From the NCBI GenBank assembly GCA_007123775.1, contig SLGK01000114.1:1-64000 (forward strand): a stretch of DNA of 64,000 nt, read 5' to 3'. Positions within the stretch are counted from its first letter, which is position 1, and each line of letters opens with the position of its first letter. This document shows positions 42,340 to 51,500 of the stretch, in pieces. The notes beneath the pieces were generated by a model. The model was not told the DNA's origin. It saw nothing but the letters and a program-made list of their open reading frames with translations, and made no database searches. Made by a program: the position numbers and the translations under genes. This DNA is from Anaerolineae bacterium (lineage in GTDB: Bacteria > Chloroflexota > Anaerolineae > Promineifilales > Promineifilaceae).

Positions 42340-44603
42340 ACGTACAGCTTCTCCAAAATTGAATCAAGCAGTCGTTCTGATTCCGGTGTTTCTGCCTTGA
42401 TCAGGCGCGTGTATTCACCACCGCGCCGCCATAGTTCCTCATGCGTACCTCGTTCGACGACCTGGCCATTGTTGAGGACTATGATTTCATCACAATCACG
42501 AATGGTGCTTAAGCGATGGGCTACAATCAGGCAGGTGCAGCCACGGCGGCGCAGATTACCGTCGATAATCTTTTCCGTAATGGGATCCAGGGCGCTGGTG
42601 GCCTCGTCGAGTATTAAAATAGAAGGATGGCTAACCAGGGCGCGGGCGATTTCCAGCCGCTGCCGCTGCCCACCGCTAAAGTTGCGTCCTTCTTCTTCGA
42701 TCAGATGGTCATAACCGGCGGCCTGGGCAGTTATTTCATTATGGATATGGGCATCTTTGGCCGCCCGGATGATGGCTTCTTCCGGTATTTGCTTGTCCCA
42801 CATGGTGAGGTTGTCGCGGACCGAACCTTCAAACAGAAATAGTTCCTGGTCAACAATCCGCAGCGAGTGGCTAATGATGGCCCGAGGGAACTCCTCTCGC
42901 TCTCGGCCGTCAAACAATATCTGACCCTCCCAGGGCAGGTATAGACCAGCCACCAGGCGGGCAATGGTAGATTTACCGCTGCCGCTGCCGCCAACCAGGG
43001 CTACGCGCATACCTGGTTCTAACCTCAGGTTAAAATCCTGAATCAGCGGAGGAGACAGGCGGCTGTAGCCAAAGGTCAGGTTGCGTATTTCGATGCTGCC
43101 TATCAGTTTTTGCAGGGGTTGGGAGGTGTCAATAGTGGCGTCGGCTAGATGGACTCGCGGGTCTGGCTCATAATTGGCTACGTCATTGAGGCGACGTACA
43201 ATGCCGTCTATTTCTTGGAGCTGTGTACCCAGGCCAACAACCTGATTGACCGGGGCTAAAAAGCTGGCCATCAAGGTTTGAAAGGCAACCAGAATACCGG
43301 CCGTCATTTGGCCTTCTAAAATGAGAAATGCGCCGACAACCAGGATGACAACGGTGGTTACTTGTGTGAGCAAGAAAGGAACGACGTTGACCATCTGTGT
43401 GGTAGCGCCCAATTCCTGGTTGGCGTTGAATACTTTGGCTTGATACCCGGCCCAGGTAGCAAAGGAATCGGCTTCACGACCGGTTGATTTGACGGTTTCG
43501 ATTTGGGTCAGGCTGTTAAATGTGGTTGAAGAGAGCTTGCCCTGTTCCTGAACCAAACGCTGATTGACATCTTTGCGTCGGCGGGCTACGGTGCGGAGGG
43601 CGACAAAGTTGAGGGCAGCCATTACAATGCCAATTACCGTGAGCGTCACGCTGTATTGGAACATCAGGATGGCGTAAAAACCTATCAAAATAACGTTGAG
43701 TAGGGTGGTAGCCAGGTCGCCCGAAAGCAGTTCGGCTACGCGGTCATTTTGTTCGATACGGGAGCTGATGTCGCCGGCGCCACGCTGGCTAAAAAATTCA
43801 ATCGGCAGGCGCAAAATATGCCAGGTAAGCTGGCTGGCTTTGGTTAGGGCCAGGCGTGTTTCTAACCGCAGTAGGTAGCGCTGCTGCATCCAGGTCAGGG
43901 CGGAACGCAAAACGGCCGTTAACACCATCCCTATCAGCAAGGGGATCATCCATTCCTGGCGGCCGGCACCCAGATAATAATCGACAAAGACTTGTGAGAA
44001 TGCGGGGATGAGCAGGCCGGGAATGACCAGCACCAGGCTGATCAATACGACAAAGGTTAAGGCTGTTTCTAAACCGGATAGCTGCGGCAACAAAGCGGAT
44101 AGCAGGCTGGGCTTCTTGCCCTGGGGCTGAAAATTTTCCCCTTTACTAAAGGTTAAGACCACGCCGGTAAAGGCTTCATCAAATTCTTGGGCGGAGACGG
44201 TGCGTGGACCGCTGGCGGGGTCATTCAGGTAGACGGTATCTTTGTAAAAGCCTTCCAGCACAACAAAATGATTGAAGTTCCAATGAATAATAGCCGGTAA
44301 GGGCATATCGCGTAATCCGGCTGGCTCTTGTCGGTAGCCTTTGGCTACCAGACCATATTTGCGGGCAGCTTTGAGCATATTACTGGCTTTGCTGCCGTCT
44401 CGATTGACACCGCACGCTGTTCGCAGCTCTTCCAGCGGGATGTAGCTGCCGTGATAGCCCAAGATGCTGCCTAAGGCGGCAGCGCCACATTCCACCATTT
44501 CCATTTGTATAACGGTGGGTGTCTTGGCGCGATGCTGGCCTAACATGCGCTTTTTTACTTCCGGCCACATCTCGGTTACTCTCTTGCTCCAGCTTTTACT
44601 CAT
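42336..44603 (-). CDS. NHLM-type peptidase-containing ABC transporter (LanT-like)
   Basis: Protein of 755 residues. The C39 peptidase domain (about residues 28-150) shows the catalytic Cys in IQMEMVECGAAALGSILGYH, the His in IIHWNFNHFVVLEG and the following Asp in NDPASG. Membrane domain about 160-460, then ATPase with Walker A ALVGGSGSGKSTIARLVAGL, signature FSGGQRQRLEIARAL and Walker B ILILDEATSALD. The peptidase would cut the leader after the Gly-Gly of the precursor and export the core. GAGGTGATCTT precedes the ATG. Confidence 0.92.
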   Translation of the reverse strand: MSKSWSKRVTEMWPEVKKRMLGQHRAKTPTVIQMEMVECGAAALGSILGYHGSYIPLEELRTACGVNRDGSKASNMLKAARKYGLVAKGYRQEPAGLRDMPLPAIIHWNFNHFVVLEGFYKDTVYLNDPASGPRTVSAQEFDEAFTGVVLTFSKGENFQPQGKKPSLLSALLPQLSGLETALTFVVLISLVLVIPGLLIPAFSQVFVDYYLGAGRQEWMIPLLIGMVLTAVLRSALTWMQQRYLLRLETRLALTKASQLTWHILRLPIEFFSQRGAGDISSRIEQNDRVAELLSGDLATTLLNVILIGFYAILMFQYSVTLTVIGIVMAALNFVALRTVARRRKDVNQRLVQEQGKLSSTTFNSLTQIETVKSTGREADSFATWAGYQAKVFNANQELGATTQMVNVVPFLLTQVTTVVILVVGAFLILEGQMTAGILVAFQTLMASFLAPVNQVVGLGTQLQEIDGIVRRLNDVANYEPDPRVHLADATIDTSQPLQKLIGSIEIRNLTFGYSRLSPPLIQDFNLRLEPGMRVALVGGSGSGKSTIARLVAGLYLPWEGQILFDGREREEFPRAIISHSLRIVDQELFLFEGSVRDNLTMWDKQIPEEAIIRAAKDAHIHNEITAQAAGYDHLIEEEGRNFSGGQRQRLEIARALVSHPSILILDEATSALDPITEKIIDGNLRRRGCTCLIVAHRLSTIRDCDEIIVLNNGQVVERGTHEELWRRGGEYTRLIKAETPESERLLDSILEKLYV

Positions 44604-44631
44604 AAGATCACCTCGGAATGGTTATGGAATA

Positions 44632-45420
44632 TTAACGAACGGGTAGTACCAGTTCGACCGGACGCTGTGTACCCATTTGAACGGTAGCAGAGGCAATCGT
44701 GCCAATGAGACCAGGGGGCAGTTGGTCGGCAGCGGTCTCTGTTTCCAGGAAGACACGCACCTCAATGGGTTGCTCTGCTTGAAGCAGGGTATGGCCCAAA
44801 GCGTGGCTCCCCAGCAAGTTGTTGATTTGCTGGGTGGAAACAGGGAATTCGCTAATCGTAGCAATGGTGCCTGACAGTGGGCCGATATTGGCCGCCGAGA
44901 CAGGCTCGACGACGACGGGCATGCCGGCTTCGAGCTGACGGGCCTGGTCTGGCGAGAGGTAGAGGACGGCTTCTAAGCGCACGTCTGGCCCCACAAATTG
45001 GAGATTAGCCAGTGAATCCCCTGCCTGAACCATTTGACCAACAGCAGCGCTTAGGCTCAGAATACGGCCGTCGTACAAACTGCGTACCGGGACAGGTGTA
45101 TCCTGACCGAGGGGCAATATTTCAGCAATGGTCTGATTTTTTGTGACGGTCTGGCCGGGTTCTACATGCCAGGCATATAGTTGACCGTTGTCTACGCCGA
45201 TGATGTTTTTGATGCCGCCGGTGGTGATGAGGGCGGCCGGGGCTGTCTGTTGTAATGGTATGTACCCAAAGATGCCCCAGTAAACGGCCGTAGCCACCAA
45301 TATTGTCAGGCCCAGAAAGGCCAGCCAGCTTCGAGGGCTGGTGACACGCATCAATAAATCAAGCTGCTCCGGGGATGAGAGCCGGTCAAGAGCTACTTTA
45401 CGAAAAATGGCAGAATTCAT
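44632..45420 (-). CDS. HlyD-like membrane fusion protein (NHLM type)
   Basis: Protein of 262 residues, short for an HlyD protein and typical of the NHLM bacteriocin set. One membrane segment (about residues 35-52), then a lipoyl-like beta domain (VDNGQLYAWHVEPGQTVTKN, GRILSLSAAVGQMVQAGD) and a beta-barrel C-terminal half, with no long coiled coil. It would link the C39 ABC exporter to the envelope. AAAGGAGG before the ATG; 28 bp upstream of the ABC1 gene. Confidence 0.88.
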   Translation of the reverse strand: MNSAIFRKVALDRLSSPEQLDLLMRVTSPRSWLAFLGLTILVATAVYWGIFGYIPLQQTAPAALITTGGIKNIIGVDNGQLYAWHVEPGQTVTKNQTIAEILPLGQDTPVPVRSLYDGRILSLSAAVGQMVQAGDSLANLQFVGPDVRLEAVLYLSPDQARQLEAGMPVVVEPVSAANIGPLSGTIATISEFPVSTQQINNLLGSHALGHTLLQAEQPIEVRVFLETETAADQLPPGLIGTIASATVQMGTQRPVELVLPVR

Positions 45421-45438
45421 ACTTTCCTCCTTTTACCA

Positions 45439-46620
45439 TCAAGCGAAAGATGGGACTGTGGGTTCGGTTTCATTGGTTGAGGCAGAAACGGCCGTTGGCT
45501 GGCTGTCCAAAATAACTTCTTGCCAAACACACACTTTCTCTGCTAACAGGGCAGGTCCTTTCGTGGCAGCCAGTTGGTCTAACCCAATACTGGCCAGCCC
45601 GCACAAAACAGCGGCTTGCAAAGACTCATCCCGCTCCTGGCCGGGCAACGTGTGGTCAAATCGCTCCAGATTATGAGCTGCCCTGACCACGACTTGCTTT
45701 ACTTCGGTAAAGACCGGTTCCTGCCGCCAGGCTGGTTCTAGGTAGTTTTCCAGGCGGGCACCGGGCCGGTAATGGGGATAATTTTCCAGACCCATAAATC
45801 GGAGAAACCAATCGGCCCGGTAACGGCCGTTGGCGGCCACAATACCGGCATAATCAGCCAGCAGTTCATCATGCACATGCTGGCGAATGACGCCAAAAAC
45901 CCGTTTGGTGAAGTAGTGGGCGCATTCGTGTTCCAGCCGTATTTGTAGAGAGAGCGAGAGCCATTCATCCTCTGCCAGCCCCAACGCACCGGCCGCCACA
46001 TTACTGTACGGTCCCCGGCTCAAAATAATAAAACGGTCCTGATAGAGATGCTTTTGGGGAATCAGCTCCCGAAATGCCTGGGGCCAGTCTGCCGGGGTGC
46101 GCTGGGGATCGGCTGCCAGCCATTCCCGGCGATAGGTACGGATGCGGTCCCAATTGTTGTAACCGGCGACCATGCAGGCCCCCATAGAGTCGGGAATAGG
46201 CACCGGTTCGTTGCGTTTGGTCAGGGCCTGTACCAGCGCACAAAAATCGGCCCGTGTAGCCGGGATGAGAACGGGGATGGTCCCGGCTAAGCTTTGGTGA
46301 ATTCGTAATTCAAGGTCTTCCGGCTGCTCCAGAATCAATCCGCTGGCTTCGGGCCAATTGGATACATCTACCCCTTGTTTAGTGGCGGCGCGGTAAACGG
46401 CCGTTTGGCTTATGCCTTGCCGAATAGGAAATTGTAACTGCACCAGTCGTTCACATAAAAAGTCCCAAGCATTTTCATTCACACCCTGGTTTAGATATTG
46501 TTGCCACATGGAGATATCTACCTCTTTTGGCAAAAAGGCTACCCTAGCATACCTGCTCCAAACTGAGATTAACTTTTCATCAAGTGGTATATATAGGGAA
46601 ACCCTATCTTTATGATCCAT
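45439..46620 (-). CDS. unknown protein with HECAH zinc-protease-like motif
   Basis: Protein of 393 residues, first gene of the export operon, with AGAGGAATC before the ATG. The segment LEHECAHYFTKRVFG near residue 230 contains H-E-x-x-H, and HDELLADYAGIVAANGRY lies about 15 residues later, where a third zinc ligand (Glu or Asp) could sit as in gluzincins. There are no transmembrane segments or export signal, so it is probably cytosolic. I do not recognise a characterised family (possibly DUF7005-like, from memory). A role in processing or tailoring the lanthipeptide, or as an immunity factor, is a guess from position. Confidence 0.65.
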   Translation of the reverse strand: MDHKDRVSLYIPLDEKLISVWSRYARVAFLPKEVDISMWQQYLNQGVNENAWDFLCERLVQLQFPIRQGISQTAVYRAATKQGVDVSNWPEASGLILEQPEDLELRIHQSLAGTIPVLIPATRADFCALVQALTKRNEPVPIPDSMGACMVAGYNNWDRIRTYRREWLAADPQRTPADWPQAFRELIPQKHLYQDRFIILSRGPYSNVAAGALGLAEDEWLSLSLQIRLEHECAHYFTKRVFGVIRQHVHDELLADYAGIVAANGRYRADWFLRFMGLENYPHYRPGARLENYLEPAWRQEPVFTEVKQVVVRAAHNLERFDHTLPGQERDESLQAAVLCGLASIGLDQLAATKGPALLAEKVCVWQEVILDSQPTAVSASTNETEPTVPSFA

Positions 46621-47027
46621 GATTCCTCTGCCTAGGCATTATGAAGAATGATTACGCTATTTAGTATCAGTAGATCGAAACCCGAACCGAGCTTACCCAG
46701 GAAAGCTCACTGGTCATTTCGATCTACTGAGTATAGAGAATCGATTACCTTATCTATATTCTTCTGAAAGCCCATCATTTTCAATGATGTAATAGACACG
46801 AATTGATCAGGTCAATAGACTAGTTTTATTAGGCTGTAAGTCACGGTGATATGGATGAGAGTAATATAATCCAATATGTTATACGTTTGTTACAACACAT
46901 GATTTATTGCACAGGCAAAATATTGCTCACACCTCATGTAAATCACGCATGTACCAATTATAATCTAATCAGTCATTGCAATAGGGTAGTGACATAATCC
47001 ACTTTTATCATAATAAAGGAGAGTAAA
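46621..47027. promoter_or_regulatory. divergent promoter region of export operon and precursor gene
   Basis: Intergenic space between the minus-strand export operon and the plus-strand precursor gene. It contains a MITE, a lone AAGTCAC half-site at 46838-46844 and AT-rich stretches, including TATAAT-like boxes near 46960. I could not place a confident -35/-10 pair. A GGAGAG ribosome site precedes the precursor ATG. Confidence 0.5.
46664..46733. mobile_element. MITE, TCAGTAGATCGAA family, copy 2
   Basis: A 64-bp element (46667-46730) with the same ends as copy 1 (TCAGTAGATCGAAA / TTTCGATCTACTGA), flanked by GTA on both sides, again a 3-bp duplication. The interior is unrelated in sequence to copy 1 and has no frame. 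It is inserted between the two divergent lanthipeptide units. Confidence 0.85.
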
Positions 47028-47369
47028 ATGTCTACACATGTTGGTGATCGCTTTGTGGCGCAAGAGCAAGTTTATATCAAAGCTGCAACTGATGAGAGTT
47101 TCCGCAACGCACTTTTTGAGGATGCCCATCAAGCCCTCGCTGCCGAAGGGATTAATATTCCTGCTGATACTGAAGTTGAGCTTGTTTCAGAGAATCCAAG
47201 CAATGGCATCAAGTTTATTGTCCCAGAACTACTCGTTTCAGAAATTGAACTAACAGACGAAGAGTTAGAAGTCGTTGCCGGTGGTGCTGCTTCACCAGAT
47301 TGTACCGTACTCAGTTGTTGGACCTGGTCCTGCATCATTAACTCAAGTCGAGCGCAACTTCAAGAGTAG
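47028..47369 (+). CDS. NHLP-family lanthipeptide precursor peptide
   Basis: Peptide of 113 residues. Residues 1-86 form a nitrile-hydratase-like leader (YIKAATDESFRNALFEDAHQ, then IKFIVPELLVSEIELTDEEL) ending VVAGG. The 27-residue core begins AASPDCTVLSCWTWSC and has three Cys (92, 97, 102), five Ser and two Thr, two Trp and a polar tail SSRAQLQE. Up to three (methyl)lanthionine rings are possible. Rare bias toward AT, strong ribosome site. Cleavage after Gly86 by the C39 exporter at 42336-44603 is expected. Followed by a terminator. Confidence 0.9.
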   Translation: MSTHVGDRFVAQEQVYIKAATDESFRNALFEDAHQALAAEGINIPADTEVELVSENPSNGIKFIVPELLVSEIELTDEELEVVAGGAASPDCTVLSCWTWSCIINSSRAQLQE

Positions 47370-47409
47370 CGATTCTAGTCAAAATGTAAATAGTGCAATG
47401 CTTAATAAG

Positions 47410-47437
47410 ATGAGCCATCGAGAGATGGCTCATTTTA
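47410..47437 (+). terminator. hairpin after the precursor gene
   Basis: Stem ATGAGCCATC / GATGGCTCAT with a GAGA loop, then TTTT. It would end or attenuate transcription after the precursor, giving more precursor mRNA than downstream message. Confidence 0.8.
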
Positions 47438-47480
47438 GTTCTTTTGTTTAGCTGTTCAGCTTTGCTTTAAAGGAGAATAC

Positions 47481-48500
47481 ATGTCAATCCATACACCTGA
47501 ATCTAACGGGATTTTTCGTCATATACTGTACAGTTATCGAATTGGCCGTAAGAAGACCGCCATGAAAATGACTGTTGAAGACGGTGATAGGGAAAAACAG
47601 GCTATGAAGTGGCTTATTTCGCAGACTTCTGTTTCCCAATCACAAATGGATGCACTTACTCATATATCGCGATGGCGTGCGATTGGGTTAAGGCGTGCCC
47701 ATCAGTCTGATATAGAGGGTGCTGAGAAAGTTATGCATGTCGCTAGAAGTAAACTAGACCTAGTTGGCTTACCTCAGCTTGCTTATCTTTTTGGAAATAC
47801 TTTCCAGCTTGCAGCGGAAGCTTATATAGATTACCGGTTACATGAATACGAAGAGGCCAACAAGAAGATGCAATGGTCATTAGAAATCAATAACCAGTTA
47901 GTTAAACTGGGATGTACGCCTCTTGAGCCGCGGCGGGTACATTTATGCCGTAACAAAGTGCGCGTTGATGCCTTTGCACAGCGTTATGATGCCGCCATGT
48001 CATTGGCTGCTAAAGAACTTAGTTATCTAATGGGAAACTATGTCAACGGAAATTTCAAGGCCGACTTAAATCGACAACTCTTGAATGAGATGACCCGTGA
48101 AGAACGTTGGGCCTTATGTTACCAGCTCTTTAAAGAGGTAGCTTTGATTCTTACCAAAGTTGATGATGCAACCGGCTCAAAATTGCTAACTATTCTCATT
48201 TCTGAATTTGGCAGTCTGGACAAACTGGAAGATGAGCAGTTTGTGTTTGAACCCGCGCTTAAGTGGCTAAGACTCAAACAAACCTATTATTTTGACTCAA
48301 GAGATCGTTACCTGGAAGCGGCAGCAGACTTTATCAAAGAAGGGGAAGGCGAATGGCCTGTGTTATGGCAAGCTGTACGATTTGATATGTACAATTCTTG
48401 TCAGTCACTTGATCATCCTGAAGCTTATGAATTGCAGCAGATAATTCGAAGAGACGTGATGAATTCGACCGATTTACCTAAACCGCTTCAACCAGCATGA
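47481..48500 (+). CDS. helical hypothetical protein in the lanthipeptide locus
   Basis: Protein of 339 residues with no recognised motif, largely alpha-helical, with repeats of a TPR-like spacing (ISRWRAIGLRRAHQSDIEGA, YRLHEYEEANKKMQWSLEIN, ALCYQLFKEVALILTKVDDA). It lacks membrane segments. It follows the precursor terminator by 43 bp and converges on lanM. It could be a leader-binding, regulatory or immunity partner; nothing in the sequence decides it. Confidence 0.6.
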   Translation: MSIHTPESNGIFRHILYSYRIGRKKTAMKMTVEDGDREKQAMKWLISQTSVSQSQMDALTHISRWRAIGLRRAHQSDIEGAEKVMHVARSKLDLVGLPQLAYLFGNTFQLAAEAYIDYRLHEYEEANKKMQWSLEINNQLVKLGCTPLEPRRVHLCRNKVRVDAFAQRYDAAMSLAAKELSYLMGNYVNGNFKADLNRQLLNEMTREERWALCYQLFKEVALILTKVDDATGSKLLTILISEFGSLDKLEDEQFVFEPALKWLRLKQTYYFDSRDRYLEAAADFIKEGEGEWPVLWQAVRFDMYNSCQSLDHPEAYELQQIIRRDVMNSTDLPKPLQPA

Positions 48501-48530
48501 AATACACTCACTTCCCATTAAGATCAAGAA

Positions 48531-48555
48531 AAGCACCTTCACAAGGTGCTTTTTT
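48531..48555. terminator. bidirectional terminator between the helical protein and lanM
   Basis: Stem AAGCACCTT / AAGGTGCTT with a CAC loop, followed by TTTTTT on the plus strand and by TTTTCTTG on the minus strand. It would end transcription from both convergent genes. Confidence 0.8.
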
Positions 48556-48580
48556 GAACCTCTTGCAAAAAAACACAGGA

Positions 48581-51500
48581 TTATTGGATAGCCAAAATAT
48601 CTGGTAGGGTTGGATCAGCAAGATAAAGAAGACTATAACCAATTCCCGCGAGACCTTGGAACATACCTAGACAGTAGGTCAGCGGGAATTTTGAGGATAC
48701 TGTATAATGGCCACGAGAATATTTGCGCTTAATAACTAATTGTAACCGGTTACGAAGTTGGGCTTGTAATTCAGAGTCTTTGATAGTGCGGGCTAATGAC
48801 TGCAGTATGAAGAGACGCCCGAGATTTCCGCAACATAAATGATCGACACCCCTAATTGGTTGTGACAGTGTAAAATCTACTGCGCGTTGAATGTCACTGC
48901 GAACCAAATCTGAATCCAGGACTGCTAATCCGGCTGCCCGGCCAATTGCAATGCCGGGGGCACCATTACACCAACTGCTGTTACTAACGTAGTTGATTTC
49001 ATTCGGGTTTCTGAGATCGGGCCAATTGCCGTATTCGGTAGAAAACGTTGCGTGTTCATAGGCAATGCCTTCTTTAGCCGCTTCCAGATACCGATTATCC
49101 CGCGTCACGGCATAAAGTCTCACCAAAGCAAGTATAATTCCCGCAGCGCCATGCGACAAACCGGTACCCAGTTGCCCGGCTACGGTTGGCCAGGCGCGAA
49201 GACCATCATAGGGTGATGGTTGCCTCGTTGCCAGTAAATGCTCGCCACAATGTCGAGCAAGTGACAGTACGCGGTTACTATTGTTCAGATTATGCAGAGA
49301 TAAAAGGGCTAGAGCTGTTCCAGCCACACCACGTAGTAAATCAATATGAGTATCTTGATATATATATTCAGGTGAAATCAGGTCTGCAAACTTCTCAGCG
49401 GAATCGAGCAAGTCTTTATGTGCAGATAAGCGGGCCAATGTAGCAAACGAATAGACCAGACTGCTGGCTCCACGAGAAGTGCCCAGTTCTTCTGCACGAT
49501 AAAACTTACTCAATTGACGTTTATTCTTTGCATCAAGTTCATTAAGCCGCTGGGTGATCCCCTTAATAACTTTGTTGGTGACAAGTTCTTCAATTTCTGA
49601 ATTGCCTGTTACTTTCGCATACGCCATCAGAAATACGGCAACCCCAGATAAACCTTCATAGAAACCATGTTTCAGGGGACCTAGTTGATAACGTCCTATT
49701 TCGTCAAAATACTGCATGCCGTACCAATTCAAGTAAGAATTGCTATCAGTTTTAGCGAGCTGAAGAATGAAATCGGCAATCTGTTTGGCTTCACCTAACA
49801 ATAGTTGCTTCGAAATATCTACAGATGATTTTGTATCAAAATCTAAGGAAGAATCTGTAGCATACTCATCAGACAGACCGTGGAAGTCCATCCTGTTTTG
49901 AGATGACAGTGCCGTTTTGACAATATCAAGCTGCTGTGCCAAATCATCTGCTCCGAGTCTGTGCAAACGCTGCAAAACGTTGTCTAGACTAGGAGAGGCA
50001 AAATAATTATCTATCGTATCTCCCGTACTGGTGTATAAGACAGTATCAATAGGACGGGAGGCAAAAAATGGTATGTCGCCTTGCAACATGTCATGCACTT
50101 CTGCACGCTGTATCAACCACTCGGCCGGCTGTTCTTTTAGTGACATAAAGGCTATTGCTGTACGATCTAGCTCCAGGCTGGTTGCAATGCCATGTTGCAA
50201 GAACTGAGGATGAACTGTTCGTTGCAACAGTTTGCCATAAACGTCTGTATTGCGAAAGAGAAATCTCGTTGGATATGCTGCCAATCTTGCTAGAAGTTCC
50301 GTCTGAATTAATTGCTGTCTATTGTCAACCAGAAAGTGATACATCTGCTCAAACCCCCAACAGATTTCGGCGACATATTTTGATGACGGCTGTATTTCAT
50401 CGTGTAACTGAACAACATTGGTTCCCAGTGTTGTCTCTTTCTCCAAAATTGTTCGCTTCATTGTATCCTGGTTAATATTTTTCCATCCCGGCATTTTTGT
50501 TTTGCCCGTTTTCATTAAACCAAGCCCGCTTAGATCATTTTTTGTGTCTAAGTTTTGGCTAGGAAGTAATCCTGTTGTGATTACCGTATCAAAGGAAAGG
50601 TTATGAAATTCAGACAAACCATTTTTACCCATTTCTTTTGGAAGGGGGGCCATCAATGTCTCTAAATCAAAAAGAACAGGGTATTCGCCATGGACAATCA
50701 CATTCTCATGATGACCATCGCTACCCCCTAGAACGTACCAAAGGCATAACAAAGTGCCAGCTCGTTGATAATACTGTTTTACATCTCCGATTGTTCCACA
50801 GGGCTTTTGCTCAATAAATTCCACCCAGCCATATTCCGTTCGGGCAATCACTTGCCACTTTTTGAAGTCAAGGGGAAATCCTTGTTCTTCAATCCAATCA
50901 ACAATTGCAAAATAGGCTGCATCTATTGCAATAGGTTTTGGTTTGTAAACAACTCGTGTTTGATCATCAATTGTTAAAATATGAACCGTACGACCGCGAT
51001 TGTGTGGATCAGATAACTCCAGCCTGAAGTCAGTTACACAGTGACAACCACCAAACTTCTTGGTTATATCGTCCCAATCTATTTCAAGTCTTTGTAAAAA
51101 TTCCGCATAGCTTTCTTGCCATATCTCAATGCTTTGCCCCCAAAATTTGGCCAGCACCGGGTAGTTTAGAAAGATTTGATGCAAACCATCATCTAGTAAA
51201 TAGTCAATAAATGATTGGTAGATAGCATCTCCGTTTTGCTCTGGCAGCTTTGCATCTTTAGCTTGTATGCGAAATTGATCAAATATGGCGAAAAACACAA
51301 ATTCGCTTAAACTTCCCAGTTTCTTCGATAGGCTGTAAGCTAATTTTGCCTGTGCCTTGTCGCTCAACCGTGACCAGATGAAATCGACTTTATCAGACAA
51401 TTCGCGCATTGCTCGATTGACAATGGGATAGAATATATGTTGAAAAGGAACTGGGTCATTTCCTAATTCGATCATCAGATAATCATCGATTAACGGTTTA

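Noticed and set aside
46667-46730. Treating the palindrome before the precursor as a transcription terminator
   Set aside because: No T-run follows on either side, and identical ends plus direct 3-bp duplications point to a mobile element.
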